47,822 nucleotides of DNA from Anaerolineales bacterium UBA7227 (GCA_002473085.1 DKTP01000072.1:1-47822), one strand, 5' to 3'; positions 7,531-15,781 are shown, counted from the stretch's first letter. Translations and numbers: made by a program. The notes: generated by a model from the sequence alone, not told the origin.

Positions 7531-8808
7531 ATGGACATCATCGCACTCGAAAACGAACCGCTATCCAAACTACGGACTATGGCGAAAGGGCTGAACATTA
7601 CCAACGCCAATCGCCTTAAAAAAGAAGCGCTCATCGTGCGCATCCGGCAGGCCGAAGCCGAAAAGGAGGGCGTGGAAGTGCGCGGCGGCATCCTCGAGAT
7701 CATGAACGAGGGCATCGGCTTCCTGCGCTCGGAAAACTACCGCATCAGCGAGTCGGACGTGTACGTCTCGCAGGCGCAGCTGCGGCGCTACGACCTGCGC
7801 GACGGCGATCTCGTTATCGGCAACGTGCGCGCCCCGCGTGAATCGGAACGTCACTACGGCCTGCTGAAAGTGGAAACGGTCAACGGCGTGGACCCCGAAG
7901 AGGCCCGCCGCCGTCCCGTCTTCGAGAGCCTGACGCCCATCTTCCCCGACAAACGCTTCGACCTTGAACTGGAACACGACAACCTCGCCCCCCGACTGAT
8001 CAACCTAATCGCGCCCATCGGACGCGGCCAGCGCGGACTGATCGTCTCGCCGCCCAAAGCGGGGAAAACCACCATCCTGAAACAGATCGCCAACTCCATT
8101 TCAACCAAATATCCCGACGTTCACCTGATGGTGGCCCTCATCGGCGAGCGTCCCGAAGAAGTGACCGACATGGATCGCTCGGTGGACGCGGAAGTCGTCG
8201 CCTCCACGTTCGACGAACCCGTCACCTCCCACGTCCGCACGGCGGAGATCGCCTTAGACCGCGCTAAGAGACTGGTGGAACTCGGCCGCCACGTGGTAAT
8301 TTTAATGGACTCGATCACCCGCCTGGCCCGCGCCTACAACCTGGTCGTCAACCCGTCCGGGCGCACGCTCTCGGGCGGCATGGACCCCTCGGCGCTGTAC
8401 CCGCCCAAGAAATTCTTCGGCGCGGCGCGGAACATCGAAGAAGGCGGCTCGCTGACCATCATCGCCACCTGTCTCGTGGATACCGGCTCCCGTCTCGACG
8501 ACGTGGTGTACGAGGAGTTCAAAGGCACGGGCAACATGGAATTGCTGCTCTCGCGTAAACTCCAGGAGCGCCGCATCTTCCCCGCGGTGGACATCGAACG
8601 CTCGTCCACCCGCCGCGAAGACCTGCTGCTCGGCCCCGACATCCTGCAACGCGTCTGGCTCATGCGCCGCATGTACATCCAGATGACCTCCCCCCCGCCG
8701 CAGGGCGCGGGCATGGACCCGGCCGTAGCCACCGAAGCCATCATCTCACGCTTGTCCAAGGCGAGGAACAACCAGGAATTCCTGGAAACGCTCACCGACA
8801 GCATGTAA
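7531..8808 (+). CDS. rho: Transcription termination factor Rho
   Basis: The 425-residue RNA-dependent ATPase is a near-standard Rho. It has an N-terminal helical domain (1-45), a cold-shock RNA-binding domain (about 50-115, GILEIMNEGIGFLRS), a P-loop SPPKAGKTT at 173-181 and Walker B VVILMDSITRLARAY at about 255-269. The Q-loop region reads SGGMDPSALYPPKKFFGAAR, and the R-loop DTGSRLDDVVYEEFKGTGN follows. I start at 7531 (MDIIALENEP) because GGAAGG precedes it and known Rho proteins begin this way. The frame stays open upstream to 7396, and that extra stretch is Pro/Arg-rich and probably untranslated leader. Rho hexamers end transcription of untranslated RNA. Confidence 0.97.
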   Translation: MDIIALENEPLSKLRTMAKGLNITNANRLKKEALIVRIRQAEAEKEGVEVRGGILEIMNEGIGFLRSENYRISESDVYVSQAQLRRYDLRDGDLVIGNVRAPRESERHYGLLKVETVNGVDPEEARRRPVFESLTPIFPDKRFDLELEHDNLAPRLINLIAPIGRGQRGLIVSPPKAGKTTILKQIANSISTKYPDVHLMVALIGERPEEVTDMDRSVDAEVVASTFDEPVTSHVRTAEIALDRAKRLVELGRHVVILMDSITRLARAYNLVVNPSGRTLSGGMDPSALYPPKKFFGAARNIEEGGSLTIIATCLVDTGSRLDDVVYEEFKGTGNMELLLSRKLQERRIFPAVDIERSSTRREDLLLGPDILQRVWLMRRMYIQMTSPPPQGAGMDPAVATEAIISRLSKARNNQEFLETLTDSM

Positions 8809-8975
8809 CGTAATTCGAGATAAAGCCTGTCCCGTCTTTGGACGCGGAGCGCGCCGATCTTTATTCGGAATCCGCATCCGTATCCGAGATGGAATTTCAA
8901 AACGCTCCCTGAGTCCCATGCGCAAACCTGAATTATCCCGGACTCACGTCAATCAAAGCGATAGCTGTTTCTAAC

Positions 8976-10031
8976 ATGACCAAACTCGTATCGTTCCTGA
9001 AAAACAACCGCTTCGGCGTCATCGCCTGGCTTGCGACGGCCGCGCTGGCCGCGTCGCTGCTGGGGGGCGCGGCGTGGTGGAAAAACGCGCGGGCGTTGAA
9101 GCCGGCCGCGGTCCCGCTGCCCACCGCAAATCCAAGCCAGGAAGCGCCCAAAGTCGCCCTGCCGCTCCCGCCCTCGTCGGTCGAGCCGGGCGGCATAGAC
9201 CGGGACATCCAGCTCTTCACCAACATCCCCGCAGACCTGCCGCGCTACGAACCCATCCGCTATACCGTCGAACGCGGCGACGCCATGAGCAAGATCGCCG
9301 AAAAATTCGGCGTCACCACCGAATCCATCCTGTACAATAACAAGGATGTTTTGGACGACGACCCGCACGGCCTGAAACCCGGCATGGTCCTGGTTATCCC
9401 GCCAGTGGACGGGATCCTCTACGACTGGCAGGCGGGCGACACCATTGACCAAGTAGCCTCGGAATTCAAGACCACTTCGGAAGACATCCTGGATTTCCCC
9501 GGCAACGACGTGGACCTGGCCAACCCCAACTTCCAACCCGGCACGCTGGTCATGGTCTCCGGCGGGTCGCGCCCGCTGAAAGACTGGAGTTCGCTCGTCT
9601 GGAGCCAGACCAGCGCGGCAGGCTCGGCCGGCAGCGCGTGCGGCGGCGGACGTCCCGGCTCGGGCTCGTTCATCTGGCCGGTGGCGGGCGAACCGCACAC
9701 CATTTCGGGAAACAACTACAGCGCGGGCCACCTCGCCGTAGACATGACCGGACTCGAAGGCGACGTGGTCCTGGCCGCGGACCACGGCATGGTCACATTT
9801 GCGGGCTGGAGCGAATACGGCTACGGCAACATGGTGCAGATCGACCACGGCAACGGATACGTCACCTTATATGCCCACTTGACCGCCGTCTTCGTCAAGA
9901 TGTGCCAGCCTGTGGCGCAGGGCAGCCAGATCGGCACGGTCGGCAACACCGGCAACTCGTTCGGCGCGCACCTGCACTTCGAGATCCGCAGCAACGGCGC
10001 CTCGGTCAACCCGCTCGGCTACGTTCAATAA
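8976..10031 (+). CDS. LysM and M23 domain cell-wall endopeptidase
   Basis: This 351-residue envelope protein has one N-terminal membrane segment (about 13-36) acting as anchor or uncleaved signal. A Pro-rich linker follows, then a clear LysM domain (about 88-136, YTVERGDAMSKIAEKFG) and a second, weaker LysM (about 143-190). The C-terminal M23 (LytM) domain (about 230-351) keeps the zinc ligands: His and Asp in GHLAVDM and HLH near residue 331. It should cut peptidoglycan cross-links or, if remodelled, activate other hydrolases. No good ribosome-binding site precedes the ATG. A strong terminator follows 9 bases after the stop. Confidence 0.92.
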   Translation: MTKLVSFLKNNRFGVIAWLATAALAASLLGGAAWWKNARALKPAAVPLPTANPSQEAPKVALPLPPSSVEPGGIDRDIQLFTNIPADLPRYEPIRYTVERGDAMSKIAEKFGVTTESILYNNKDVLDDDPHGLKPGMVLVIPPVDGILYDWQAGDTIDQVASEFKTTSEDILDFPGNDVDLANPNFQPGTLVMVSGGSRPLKDWSSLVWSQTSAAGSAGSACGGGRPGSGSFIWPVAGEPHTISGNNYSAGHLAVDMTGLEGDVVLAADHGMVTFAGWSEYGYGNMVQIDHGNGYVTLYAHLTAVFVKMCQPVAQGSQIGTVGNTGNSFGAHLHFEIRSNGASVNPLGYVQ

Positions 10032-10040
10032 TTTCCACAG

Positions 10041-10072
10041 AAACCCGTTTTCCAGCAGAAAACGGGTTTTCG
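10041..10072 (+). terminator. Intrinsic terminator after the M23 peptidase gene
   Basis: AAACCCGTTTTC (10041-10052) and GAAAACGGGTTT (10058-10069) form a perfect 12-bp stem with a 5-base loop. The stem's 3' end merges into a short T-run, giving a classic Rho-independent terminator. Confidence 0.85.
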
Positions 10073-10082
10073 ATTCAACCCG

Positions 10083-10871
10083 ATGAACCCAGCCTCTCTC
10101 CACAAACTACTTGCGGGGCTCCCCCTCGGCGGACTGCGCTACTTCGATTCCCTCGGCTCGACCAACGACGAAGCCCTGGCCTGGGCCGCGGACGGCGCGC
10201 GGGACCTCTCGCTGGTAATTGCCGACGAACAGACGAGCGGCCGCGGCCGCGCCGGGCGCAAGTGGAGCGCGCCGCCCGCAACCGCCCTGACGTTCAGCCT
10301 GATCCTGCGCCCGGTCCCCGCCCCTCCTGAAGAAGCGGAGTTCAATCCCAGCCTTTTCACGGGCCTCGGCGCGGCCGCGCTGGCAGACGCATTAAAACCG
10401 CGCGGACTGGAGCCGCGCATCAAGTGGCCGAACGACGTCCTGCTGGACGGCAAAAAAGTCGCGGGGATTCTGGCCGAAGCGGTGTGGACCGGCGACGCGC
10501 TGGACGCGGCGGTCATCGGCATCGGCGTCAACGCGCGGGCCGGCTCCAACCCTCCCGACGAGACGCTGCGCTTCCCGGCCACAAACCTCGAAGCGGAACT
10601 CGGGCGGCCGGTCGAGCGCGGGGAACTCCTGCGCGATATTTTGTCCGCGCTGATCGGATGGCGCGCAAAAATGCGCGGCGGGGAGTTGATAAAAGCCTGG
10701 GAGGAGAACCTCGCGTTTCGCGGCCAGGAGGTGCGGGTCTGGCAGGGAAGCGAGCAGCCGCTGGCCGGGCGCGTCGCGGGCCTCGCTTCAGACGGGAGCC
10801 TGCTTCTCCTCGTCAATGACAAAATCGTGACAGTGCAATTTGGGGAGACCCGTCTGCGTCCCGCGCTGTGA
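10083..10871 (+). CDS. birA: Biotin--[acetyl-CoA-carboxylase] ligase
   Basis: The 262-residue protein is a monofunctional biotin-protein ligase, joining biotin via biotinyl-AMP to carboxylase carrier lysines. The biotinyl-AMP loop is at about 53-60 (GRGRAGRK) and KWPNDVLLDGKKVAGIL lies at about 114-130, including the active lysine. It also has the C-terminal SH3-like domain (about 215-262). It lacks the N-terminal winged-helix repressor domain of E. coli BirA, so it should not act as a repressor. The small membrane-protein gene follows 12 bp downstream. Confidence 0.95.
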   Translation: MNPASLHKLLAGLPLGGLRYFDSLGSTNDEALAWAADGARDLSLVIADEQTSGRGRAGRKWSAPPATALTFSLILRPVPAPPEEAEFNPSLFTGLGAAALADALKPRGLEPRIKWPNDVLLDGKKVAGILAEAVWTGDALDAAVIGIGVNARAGSNPPDETLRFPATNLEAELGRPVERGELLRDILSALIGWRAKMRGGELIKAWEENLAFRGQEVRVWQGSEQPLAGRVAGLASDGSLLLLVNDKIVTVQFGETRLRPAL

Positions 10872-10883
10872 TAAAATACGCCC

Positions 10884-11111
10884 ATGTTTGACGGCCTTCG
10901 CAACGACGCTTCGGATACCAGCGGCTTCGACGACCAGCCGGAGAATCCCGCTCCCAAAGTCAAACCTGCTCCCGCGCGGCGCAGGAAAACGTCCAGTAAA
11001 TTCCTCGGCATGACGGCGCAGCAGCGCTTCATCGTCGCGGTAATGTTGATGTTCGCGGTCTGTTCCCTGGGGGCGATGTGCCTGTTGATCACAGGCAGGT
11101 TCGCTTTCTAA
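10884..11111 (+). CDS. Small single-pass membrane protein
   Basis: The 75-residue product has a polar, Pro/Lys/Arg-rich N-terminal half and one hydrophobic helix at about 49-71 (FIVAVMLMFAVCSLGAMCLL). It is probably inserted with the N-terminus in the cytoplasm, given the ARRRKTSSK stretch just before the helix. I do not recognise a family. It starts 12 bp after birA with a poor ribosome-binding site, suggesting coupling to birA. The 84 bp between its stop and the convergent regulator gene hold GC-rich sequence with no clean terminator. Confidence 0.65.
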   Translation: MFDGLRNDASDTSGFDDQPENPAPKVKPAPARRRKTSSKFLGMTAQQRFIVAVMLMFAVCSLGAMCLLITGRFAF

Positions 11112-11195
11112 TTCGGCCCTTCCCAAACCGTCTCGCTGCGCAAGTCCCCCACCCCGAAGGACGGGCGGCTTTTTCTGCGCGTTCCTCGCGGCGGG

Positions 11196-11840
11196 CTAGT
11201 CCCCCAACTTGATCATATCCATTTTCATGGCCGCCAGGACCGCCTGGGCGCGGTTGGGCTGCTTCATTTTTTCCAGGATGTTTTTCGCGTGGCTGCGGAC
11301 GGTCTCTTCGCTGACGTTCAACTGCCGCGCGATCTGTTTATAAGTGTTCGCCGTCGCCATCCATTCGAGGATTTCCAATTCGCGCGGGGTCAGCGAAATC
11401 GGCGGCGCGGCCTGCGGCTGGATGCGCTTGACCACCCGCTTCATCGCGTCGGGATGCAGGTACGCCTCGCCGCGCATCACCGAGCGGATCGCGCCCACCA
11501 GCTGCGCGGGTTCGATATTTTTCAGCACGTATCCTTCAATCCCGGCCGCGATCAGGTCGAACACGCGGTCGTCCACTTCCGTGCCGGTCAACATCATAAT
11601 TTTGACGCCGGGATTCGACTTCCGCAGCGCGAGGGCCATCTCGTGCCCGTCCATTTCAGGCATGACCAGGTCCACGAGGACGATGTCGGGCTGGAGGCGC
11701 CGCGCGGCTTCGAGGCCCTCGCGTCCATTCTGCGCTTCGCCCGCCACCGTCAGGCCGGGTTCCAGGCGGAGGACCATCGCCAGCCCTTTGCGGACCACGG
11801 CGTGGTCGTCCACGATCAGCAGGCGGATGGATTCAGTCAT
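11196..11840 (-). CDS. LuxR/NarL-family response regulator
   Basis: This 214-residue regulator has an N-terminal receiver domain with the acidic pair DD (11-12), phospho-acceptor D57 (IVLVDLVMPEMDG), T86-region (MMLTGTE) and the usual Lys (YVLKN). Its C-terminal LuxR helix-turn-helix starts at LTPRELEILEWMA and contains NVSEETVRSHAKNIL. It should bind promoter DNA as a dimer once phosphorylated. Its start lies 8 bp inside the end of the histidine kinase gene, so they form one unit. The pair is divergent from the sulfur-oxidation cluster and is the best candidate for its regulator, though nothing in the sequence proves this. Confidence 0.95.
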   Translation of the reverse strand: MTESIRLLIVDDHAVVRKGLAMVLRLEPGLTVAGEAQNGREGLEAARRLQPDIVLVDLVMPEMDGHEMALALRKSNPGVKIMMLTGTEVDDRVFDLIAAGIEGYVLKNIEPAQLVGAIRSVMRGEAYLHPDAMKRVVKRIQPQAAPPISLTPRELEILEWMATANTYKQIARQLNVSEETVRSHAKNILEKMKQPNRAQAVLAAMKMDMIKLGD

Positions 11841-13545
11841 GGAGGCGTCCGTTCGCGGGAAGTTCGACCAGGATGCGCGTCCCCTTGCCCGGCGCGCTGA
11901 CGATCTCGCAGTCGCCGCCGAGGGCGCGGGCGCGTTCCTGAATCCCGTGCAAGCCGAAGTGTTCGCGGTTCTGGCTGCGCGAGAGCGCCGCGGCGGGGTC
12001 GAAGCCGCGTCCCTCGTCGGAGACGCTCATGGTCACGCGCCCGCCGTCCACGTCCAGGCAGAGACGCGCCGAGGACGCGCCCGAGTGCCGCGCCGAGTTC
12101 GCCAGCGCCTCCTGCGCCATGCGGTAGACGGCGCGGCGCAGTCCCGAGGGGAGCGAGTTGAAGTCGCCGCTGTGGTTGAAGATGATGCTGAACGCCCGCG
12201 GACGGCTGTACCCGCTGATGTAGTTCACCAGGTCAGCCTGGAAGGTCTCCATCGTGAGCGCGGACGGCCAGAGGTCGAAGATGGAGCGGCGCACTTCGTC
12301 GTGCGCGCCGACGGCGAGGGTCCGCAGTTCGATCAGTTCTTTTTTCACTTCGTCCGCCTGTTCGGGCAGCATGTTGATGCAGGCGTCGAGCGAGTAGGCG
12401 ATGCCGAAGAGCGATTGCGCCACTGTGTCGTGGATGTCGCGGGCGATGCGGTTGCGCTCGGTCTCGACGGCGAGGCGGCGGGCGCGGTCAATGCACAGGA
12501 TGGTGGTGCCGAGCGCCAGGGCGGCTTGATTCGCGACGAGGTTGGCGACTTCCTCGCGTTGGGGCGTCAGTTTTTCGCGCTTGTCCACTTCCACCATCAG
12601 CACGCCGACGGCATGTTCGCGCAGGGAGAGCGGATAGACGATCCAGCGGCAGGTCTTGAGCCACGAGTTGAGGCTGGGGTGGCTGACGAGGGTTTCCCCT
12701 TCCACGCCTGTGTGATAGGGTTTGCGTTCGAGGAGGGCTTTGAAGATCTCGCCGTTTTCCGCGTGAAGAGGGAGAGGCTTGGCGGCGGGGAAGGACGAGT
12801 TGGCGGGGTGCAGCGACCAGTTGCCCATCTCTTCGAGCGTGGGGTCCACGAGCGCCACCACCGCGCTGCGGAAGCCGAGTCCCGTGGTCACCGCGCCGAG
12901 CACGCGTTGCTGCACCGAGAGCAGGTCGGGCGCGGCTTGCAGGAGGACGGTGAGGTCGTGGATGACCTTCAACTGACGATGCGCGCTGGTCAGGTTCTCG
13001 TTCTGGCGCGTCAGTTCGTCGCGGGCGGCGTTGAGTTCGTCGTGCGCCTGATGGACGGTTTTGAGCAGGGAGGAGACGTAGGCGAACAGGATCGGGATGA
13101 GCCAGACGCCCGTCAGTTGGGTGATCGCCAGGACGCCGTCGGAGGCGCTGAACCTGTCCGCAGTCAGAAAGAACGACGCGAAAAGCGCGGCCGCCGAAAG
13201 AAGCGCGCCGCGCATCTGGAACAAGAGCGCTCCGACCAGCAGGGGGCTGAGAGCGTAAAAATAGTAGGGACTTCCGATCCCTCCGCTGGCGGCAAGGACT
13301 GCCGCGCAGAAGGCCAGGTCCACTCCGAGGAGGAGCGGATATTTTTCCACCAGCCGGTTGAGCGGACGATTCAGGATGGAAATGACCAGATTGACGAGAA
13401 GGGCCGCGCCGAAAACGCCCGAGGGGAAAATCAACGTCCCGGGCGTCTTGTTCAACGTCAACAGCGGCGGGAGGAGGGCCGCCCAGCGAAACAGAACAAG
13501 GAAGAGGAAGACGCGGTCCGTACGGAATGAGATGTTCAATTTCAT
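11833..13545 (-). CDS. Membrane sensor histidine kinase, GAF-containing
   Basis: The 570-residue kinase has five or six membrane helices (about 10-165), a coiled coil (about 165-200) and a GAF-like sensor region (about 205-350). A HisKA_3 dimerisation domain carries the phospho-acceptor H372 (ARDIHDTVAQS), and a C-terminal ATPase domain includes DEGRGFD and GLHGIQERARALGG. This is the NarX/DegS type that pairs with LuxR-like regulators, and such a gene overlaps its 3' end. The signal is unknown. Almost no periplasmic loop is present, so it may sense the membrane, quinone state or, through the GAF domain, a cytoplasmic ligand. A TATAAT lies only 13 bases before the ATG, implying a very short leader. 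Confidence 0.93.
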   Translation of the reverse strand: MKLNISFRTDRVFLFLVLFRWAALLPPLLTLNKTPGTLIFPSGVFGAALLVNLVISILNRPLNRLVEKYPLLLGVDLAFCAAVLAASGGIGSPYYFYALSPLLVGALLFQMRGALLSAAALFASFFLTADRFSASDGVLAITQLTGVWLIPILFAYVSSLLKTVHQAHDELNAARDELTRQNENLTSAHRQLKVIHDLTVLLQAAPDLLSVQQRVLGAVTTGLGFRSAVVALVDPTLEEMGNWSLHPANSSFPAAKPLPLHAENGEIFKALLERKPYHTGVEGETLVSHPSLNSWLKTCRWIVYPLSLREHAVGVLMVEVDKREKLTPQREEVANLVANQAALALGTTILCIDRARRLAVETERNRIARDIHDTVAQSLFGIAYSLDACINMLPEQADEVKKELIELRTLAVGAHDEVRRSIFDLWPSALTMETFQADLVNYISGYSRPRAFSIIFNHSGDFNSLPSGLRRAVYRMAQEALANSARHSGASSARLCLDVDGGRVTMSVSDEGRGFDPAAALSRSQNREHFGLHGIQERARALGGDCEIVSAPGKGTRILVELPANGRLHD

Positions 13546-13557
13546 CGTCCGGGGAAA

Positions 13558-13563
13558 ATTATA
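13558..13563 (-). promoter_or_regulatory. -10 box of the histidine kinase operon
   Basis: On the minus strand TATAAT lies 13 bases upstream of the kinase ATG. The matching -35 position (about 13581-13586) falls inside the palindrome described next, so a protein bound there would block or adjust this promoter. Confidence 0.5.
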
Positions 13564-13570
13564 TCGTCAA

Positions 13571-13609
13571 TCCCCCGCGCGGGGGAGGCGATTTCCCCCG
13601 CGCATGGGA
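13571..13609. promoter_or_regulatory. Palindromic candidate operator between kinase and tusA
   Basis: TCCCCCGCGCGGGGGA (13571-13586) is a perfect 16-bp palindrome. A second copy with an altered right half, TCCCCCGCGCATGGGA, lies at 13594-13609, exactly 23 bp further on, about two helical turns. They sit between the kinase -10 box and a possible tusA -10 (TATTAT, 13633-13638). Binding by the divergent response regulator or another sulfur-responsive regulator is an inference. A GC hairpin in RNA is an alternative reading. Confidence 0.5.
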
Positions 13610-13660
13610 TGGAATAATTTCCGCCATGTGGTTATTATTCAAGCGCCCAAGGAGGTTCCC

Positions 13661-13900
13661 ATGGATGTTTTGAAAGAAGACCAGGTTCTCGACTGTTCCG
13701 GAATGTTGTGTCCGATGCCGGTGGTGAAGACTTCGAAAGCGATCAAGGCGATGGAAGTGGGGCAAGTGCTGAAGATGGTCGCCACCGATCCCGGCGCGCC
13801 GCCCGACATGGAGGCGTGGAGCCGCCAGACGGGGAACGAGCTGCTCCGCTCCTCTCAGGAAGACGGCAAGTTCGTGTTCTTCATCCGCCGTTCCAAATAG
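13661..13900 (+). CDS. tusA: TusA-like sulfur carrier protein
   Basis: The 79-residue cytoplasmic protein has the TusA/SirA fold signature: DCSGMLCPMPVVKTSKA with sulfur-carrying C17 in the CPxP motif. In sulfur oxidisers TusA carries sulfane sulfur as a persulfide and passes it to DsrE-type and lipoate-binding partners. AAGGAGG stands 8 bases before the ATG. It is the first gene of the plus-strand sHdr cluster and is followed 32 bp later by a dsrE-like gene, the expected neighbour. A role in tRNA thiolation is less likely here because of that context. Confidence 0.95.
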   Translation: MDVLKEDQVLDCSGMLCPMPVVKTSKAIKAMEVGQVLKMVATDPGAPPDMEAWSRQTGNELLRSSQEDGKFVFFIRRSK

Positions 13901-13932
13901 ACTTTCCTTCTCGTTTCGAATAGGAGGCTGAC

Positions 13933-14457
13933 ATGTCTAAATCCGACCCGAACGCCCCGAAGCGCCTCGCGCTGATCGCTTCCAAAGGGACCCTCGACTG
14001 GGCCTACCCCCCGTTCATCCTCGCCACCGCGGCGGGAGCCATGGGCTGGGAGGTGGGCATTTTCTTTACTTTTTACGGCCTGCCCCTGCTCAAGCCGAAA
14101 CTGAGCGCGGCCGTCACGCCCATCGGCAACCCCGCCATGCCGATGAAAATGCCGTTCGGTTCCGAGGGATTCCAAAACATCAACTGGCCGATCCCCCAAC
14201 TGATCATGACCAACGTGCCAGGCTTCAACTCCCTCGCCACCACTTTGATGAAGCAGACCTTCGAAAACAAAGGCGTCGCTTCCGTCGAAGAATTGCGCCA
14301 GATGGCAATTGACCTCGACGTGCGCATGATCGGCTGCCAGATGACGATGGACGTCTTCGGCTTCAAGCGCGAGGACTTCATCAAGGAGTGCGAGATCGGC
14401 GGCGCGGCGACTTTCCTCGAGTACGCCGCGGACGCGGACGTGCAGTTGTTTGTCTAG
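13933..14457 (+). CDS. DsrE3-type sulfurtransferase
   Basis: This 174-residue DsrE/DsrF-like protein keeps the family start (LALIASKGTLDWAYPPFIL) and a single conserved Cys, C135, in MIGCQMTMDVFG. That matches DsrE3-type sulfurtransferases, which exchange persulfide sulfur with TusA. The region at 55-85 is rich in Pro, Met and Gly. A TAGGAGG site precedes the ATG. Position between tusA and a second DsrE-like gene supports a sulfur relay into the sHdr pathway. Which DsrE3 subtype it is would need a tree. Confidence 0.9.
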   Translation: MSKSDPNAPKRLALIASKGTLDWAYPPFILATAAGAMGWEVGIFFTFYGLPLLKPKLSAAVTPIGNPAMPMKMPFGSEGFQNINWPIPQLIMTNVPGFNSLATTLMKQTFENKGVASVEELRQMAIDLDVRMIGCQMTMDVFGFKREDFIKECEIGGAATFLEYAADADVQLFV

Positions 14458-14464
14458 TAAACGG

Positions 14465-14495
14465 GACTTCGGAGGTCTTTCAGGCTTCCGAAGTC
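14465..14495 (+). repeat. Hairpin between the two dsrE-like genes
   Basis: GACTTCGGA (14465-14473) pairs perfectly with TCCGAAGTC (14487-14495) around a 13-base loop, 7 bases after the first dsrE stop and before the TGGAGG site of the next. With no T-run it is more likely a processing or stability element than a terminator. Confidence 0.6.
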
Positions 14496-14514
14496 TCCCC
14501 CATTTGGAGGCTCC

Positions 14515-14916
14515 ATGAGCGTGTGGAAAACGAACGACCCCGACGTAAAAAAGATTCTCTACATCCAAACGCACGGCGAGAAAGACCCCGAGCGGACGGC
14601 GACTCCGTTCTTCCTTGCCACGGCGGGCGCGGCGATGGACAACGAAGTCTGCATCTACTTCACCATGAACGGTCCGCAGTGCGTGGCAAAGGCCAACGGC
14701 GAGAAGATCGTCATCCCGCGCAAGGGCGGGAACGGCAAAGAGTTGAAGTTCTTCATTGACCAGGCGCAGGAGATGGGCGTGCGCCTGCTCGTCTGCCAGC
14801 CTTCGCTCGACCTGCACGGTTACACCATGGACGACATGATCGAAGGCGTGGAGATGATCGGCGGCGCGGCCTTTAACGACATGGCCTGCGATGCGGACGC
14901 GGTGATCGGGTTTTAG
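14515..14916 (+). CDS. Second DsrE-family sulfurtransferase
   Basis: The 133-residue protein has the DsrE fold pattern: a beta strand (ILYIQTHG), a helix with PFFLATAGAAM, a strand (EVCIYFTMNG) and a Cys at the active position, C94 in LLVCQPSLDLHG. It is shorter than its neighbour and shares little beyond the active-site region, so they are likely different DsrE subtypes rather than a recent duplication. It may form a relay or hetero-oligomer with the first one. Both lie between tusA and the first lipoate-binding protein gene. Confidence 0.9.
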   Translation: MSVWKTNDPDVKKILYIQTHGEKDPERTATPFFLATAGAAMDNEVCIYFTMNGPQCVAKANGEKIVIPRKGGNGKELKFFIDQAQEMGVRLLVCQPSLDLHGYTMDDMIEGVEMIGGAAFNDMACDADAVIGF

Positions 14917-14944
14917 CAATTCGTAACTGGAGATTGGTAATTGA
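14917..14944. repeat. Repeat family A copy
   Basis: Starting directly after the dsrE stop, the sequence reads GTAACTGGAGATTGGTAATT. It fills almost the whole gap before the first lbpA gene and removes room for a normal ribosome-binding site there. Confidence 0.7.
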
Positions 14945-14951
14945 CGAGTGA

Positions 14952-15431
14952 ATGCTGATGGCTGAGATTACTTTTGTCCGCAGTTGTGTGTTGGCGCCAG
15001 GACTGTTCTATAAGATCGAGGAACATCTCTGGCTGAGACCCGAAGCGGACGGAAGCATAACGCTCGGCTACACGGATGTGGCGCAGACCACCGCAGGCAG
15101 AATACTCGTGGTCAGTTTTCGTCCCGTGGGCGCGCGTTACAAAAAAGGCAAGACCATCGCCATCGTCGAAAGCGGCAAATGGCTCGGTCCGCTGCGAGCG
15201 CCGATGGATGGGACGCTGGTTGCGGCGAACGAAATCCTGCTGGCGGACGCGGGGCTGGTCAACCGCAGTCCGTACAAAAAAGGCTGGATCGTCCGCTTCA
15301 AACCCGACGAACTCGACCTGACGGGTTTCGTCGCGGTCGCGGATGCGGCGCAGGAATACGAAAATTTCATGGAGCGCCGAAACCTTGACGACTGCATCCA
15401 CTGTGAAGGATACGAGTTCCCCGATGATTGA
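14952..15431 (+). CDS. lbpA: Lipoate-binding protein LbpA, copy 1
   Basis: This 159-residue GcvH-like protein carries the lipoylation lysine K76 in IVESGKWLGP. The ESGKWxGP setting is that of sulfur-oxidation LbpA proteins, whereas glycine-cleavage GcvH usually reads ESVKA. No glycine-cleavage genes lie nearby. In sHdr organisms LbpA carries sulfur intermediates on its lipoamide arm to the sHdr complex. It has extra C-terminal residues with two Cys (DDCIHCEGYEF) not found in the other two copies here. The start is uncertain: ATG at 14952 or 14958, both with poor ribosome sites. Its end overlaps the next gene by 8 bases. Confidence 0.92.
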   Translation: MLMAEITFVRSCVLAPGLFYKIEEHLWLRPEADGSITLGYTDVAQTTAGRILVVSFRPVGARYKKGKTIAIVESGKWLGPLRAPMDGTLVAANEILLADAGLVNRSPYKKGWIVRFKPDELDLTGFVAVADAAQEYENFMERRNLDDCIHCEGYEFPDD

Positions 15432-15690
15432 AGTACGGGTTTTTACCCATCCCACCTGCGCCACCTGTCCAAACGCGATCCAGATGGTACAAAAGTTGAC
15501 GGAGCAGGATCCGCAGGTGCAGATGCGATTGGTCAGTCTCGCCACCGCCAACGGACGCGAGATCGCCAAATCACTGAACGTGATGTCCGTGCCGACGATC
15601 TTCGTCAATGAGACCCGCTTCGTCGGCGTCCCAAAATGGGACGACCTGCTTGAAGCGGTGGAGCGTGAAAAACAGAAGCCGTCTGCATAG
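15424..15690 (+). CDS. Small thioredoxin-like protein
   Basis: The 88-residue protein has a thioredoxin/glutaredoxin fold with active-site CATC (C12, C15) near the N-terminus and a cis-Pro in MSVPTIFVNE. There is no signal peptide, so it acts in the cytoplasm. It starts inside the lbpA end, so translation is coupled. A role in reducing a persulfide, a DsrE/TusA disulfide or the dihydrolipoyl arm is inferred from position; no substrate is visible. Confidence 0.85.
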   Translation: MIEVRVFTHPTCATCPNAIQMVQKLTEQDPQVQMRLVSLATANGREIAKSLNVMSVPTIFVNETRFVGVPKWDDLLEAVEREKQKPSA

Positions 15691-15708
15691 TTTGCGCTTT
15701 CTTACACT

Positions 15709-15781
15709 GTAATTGGAGATTGGTAATTGGTAATTAGCGGCTTATAGCGAAGAAATCTCCAATTACTAATTTACCAATTAC
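15709..15781. repeat. Inverted repeat, family A, before hdrC1
   Basis: A left arm (15709-15736, GTAATTGGAGATTGGTAATT and on) and a right arm (15754-15781, AATCTCCAATTACTAATTTA and on) can pair over about 25 bases with few mismatches around a 17-base loop. The hdrC1 ribosome site CAGGAG follows directly. Confidence 0.8.

Noticed and set aside
11344..13530. A 728-residue plus-strand open frame opposite the kinase and regulator genes
   Set aside because: It is the mirror of two clear genes on the minus strand, is rich in Arg, His and Gly with no motif, and has no ribosome site.
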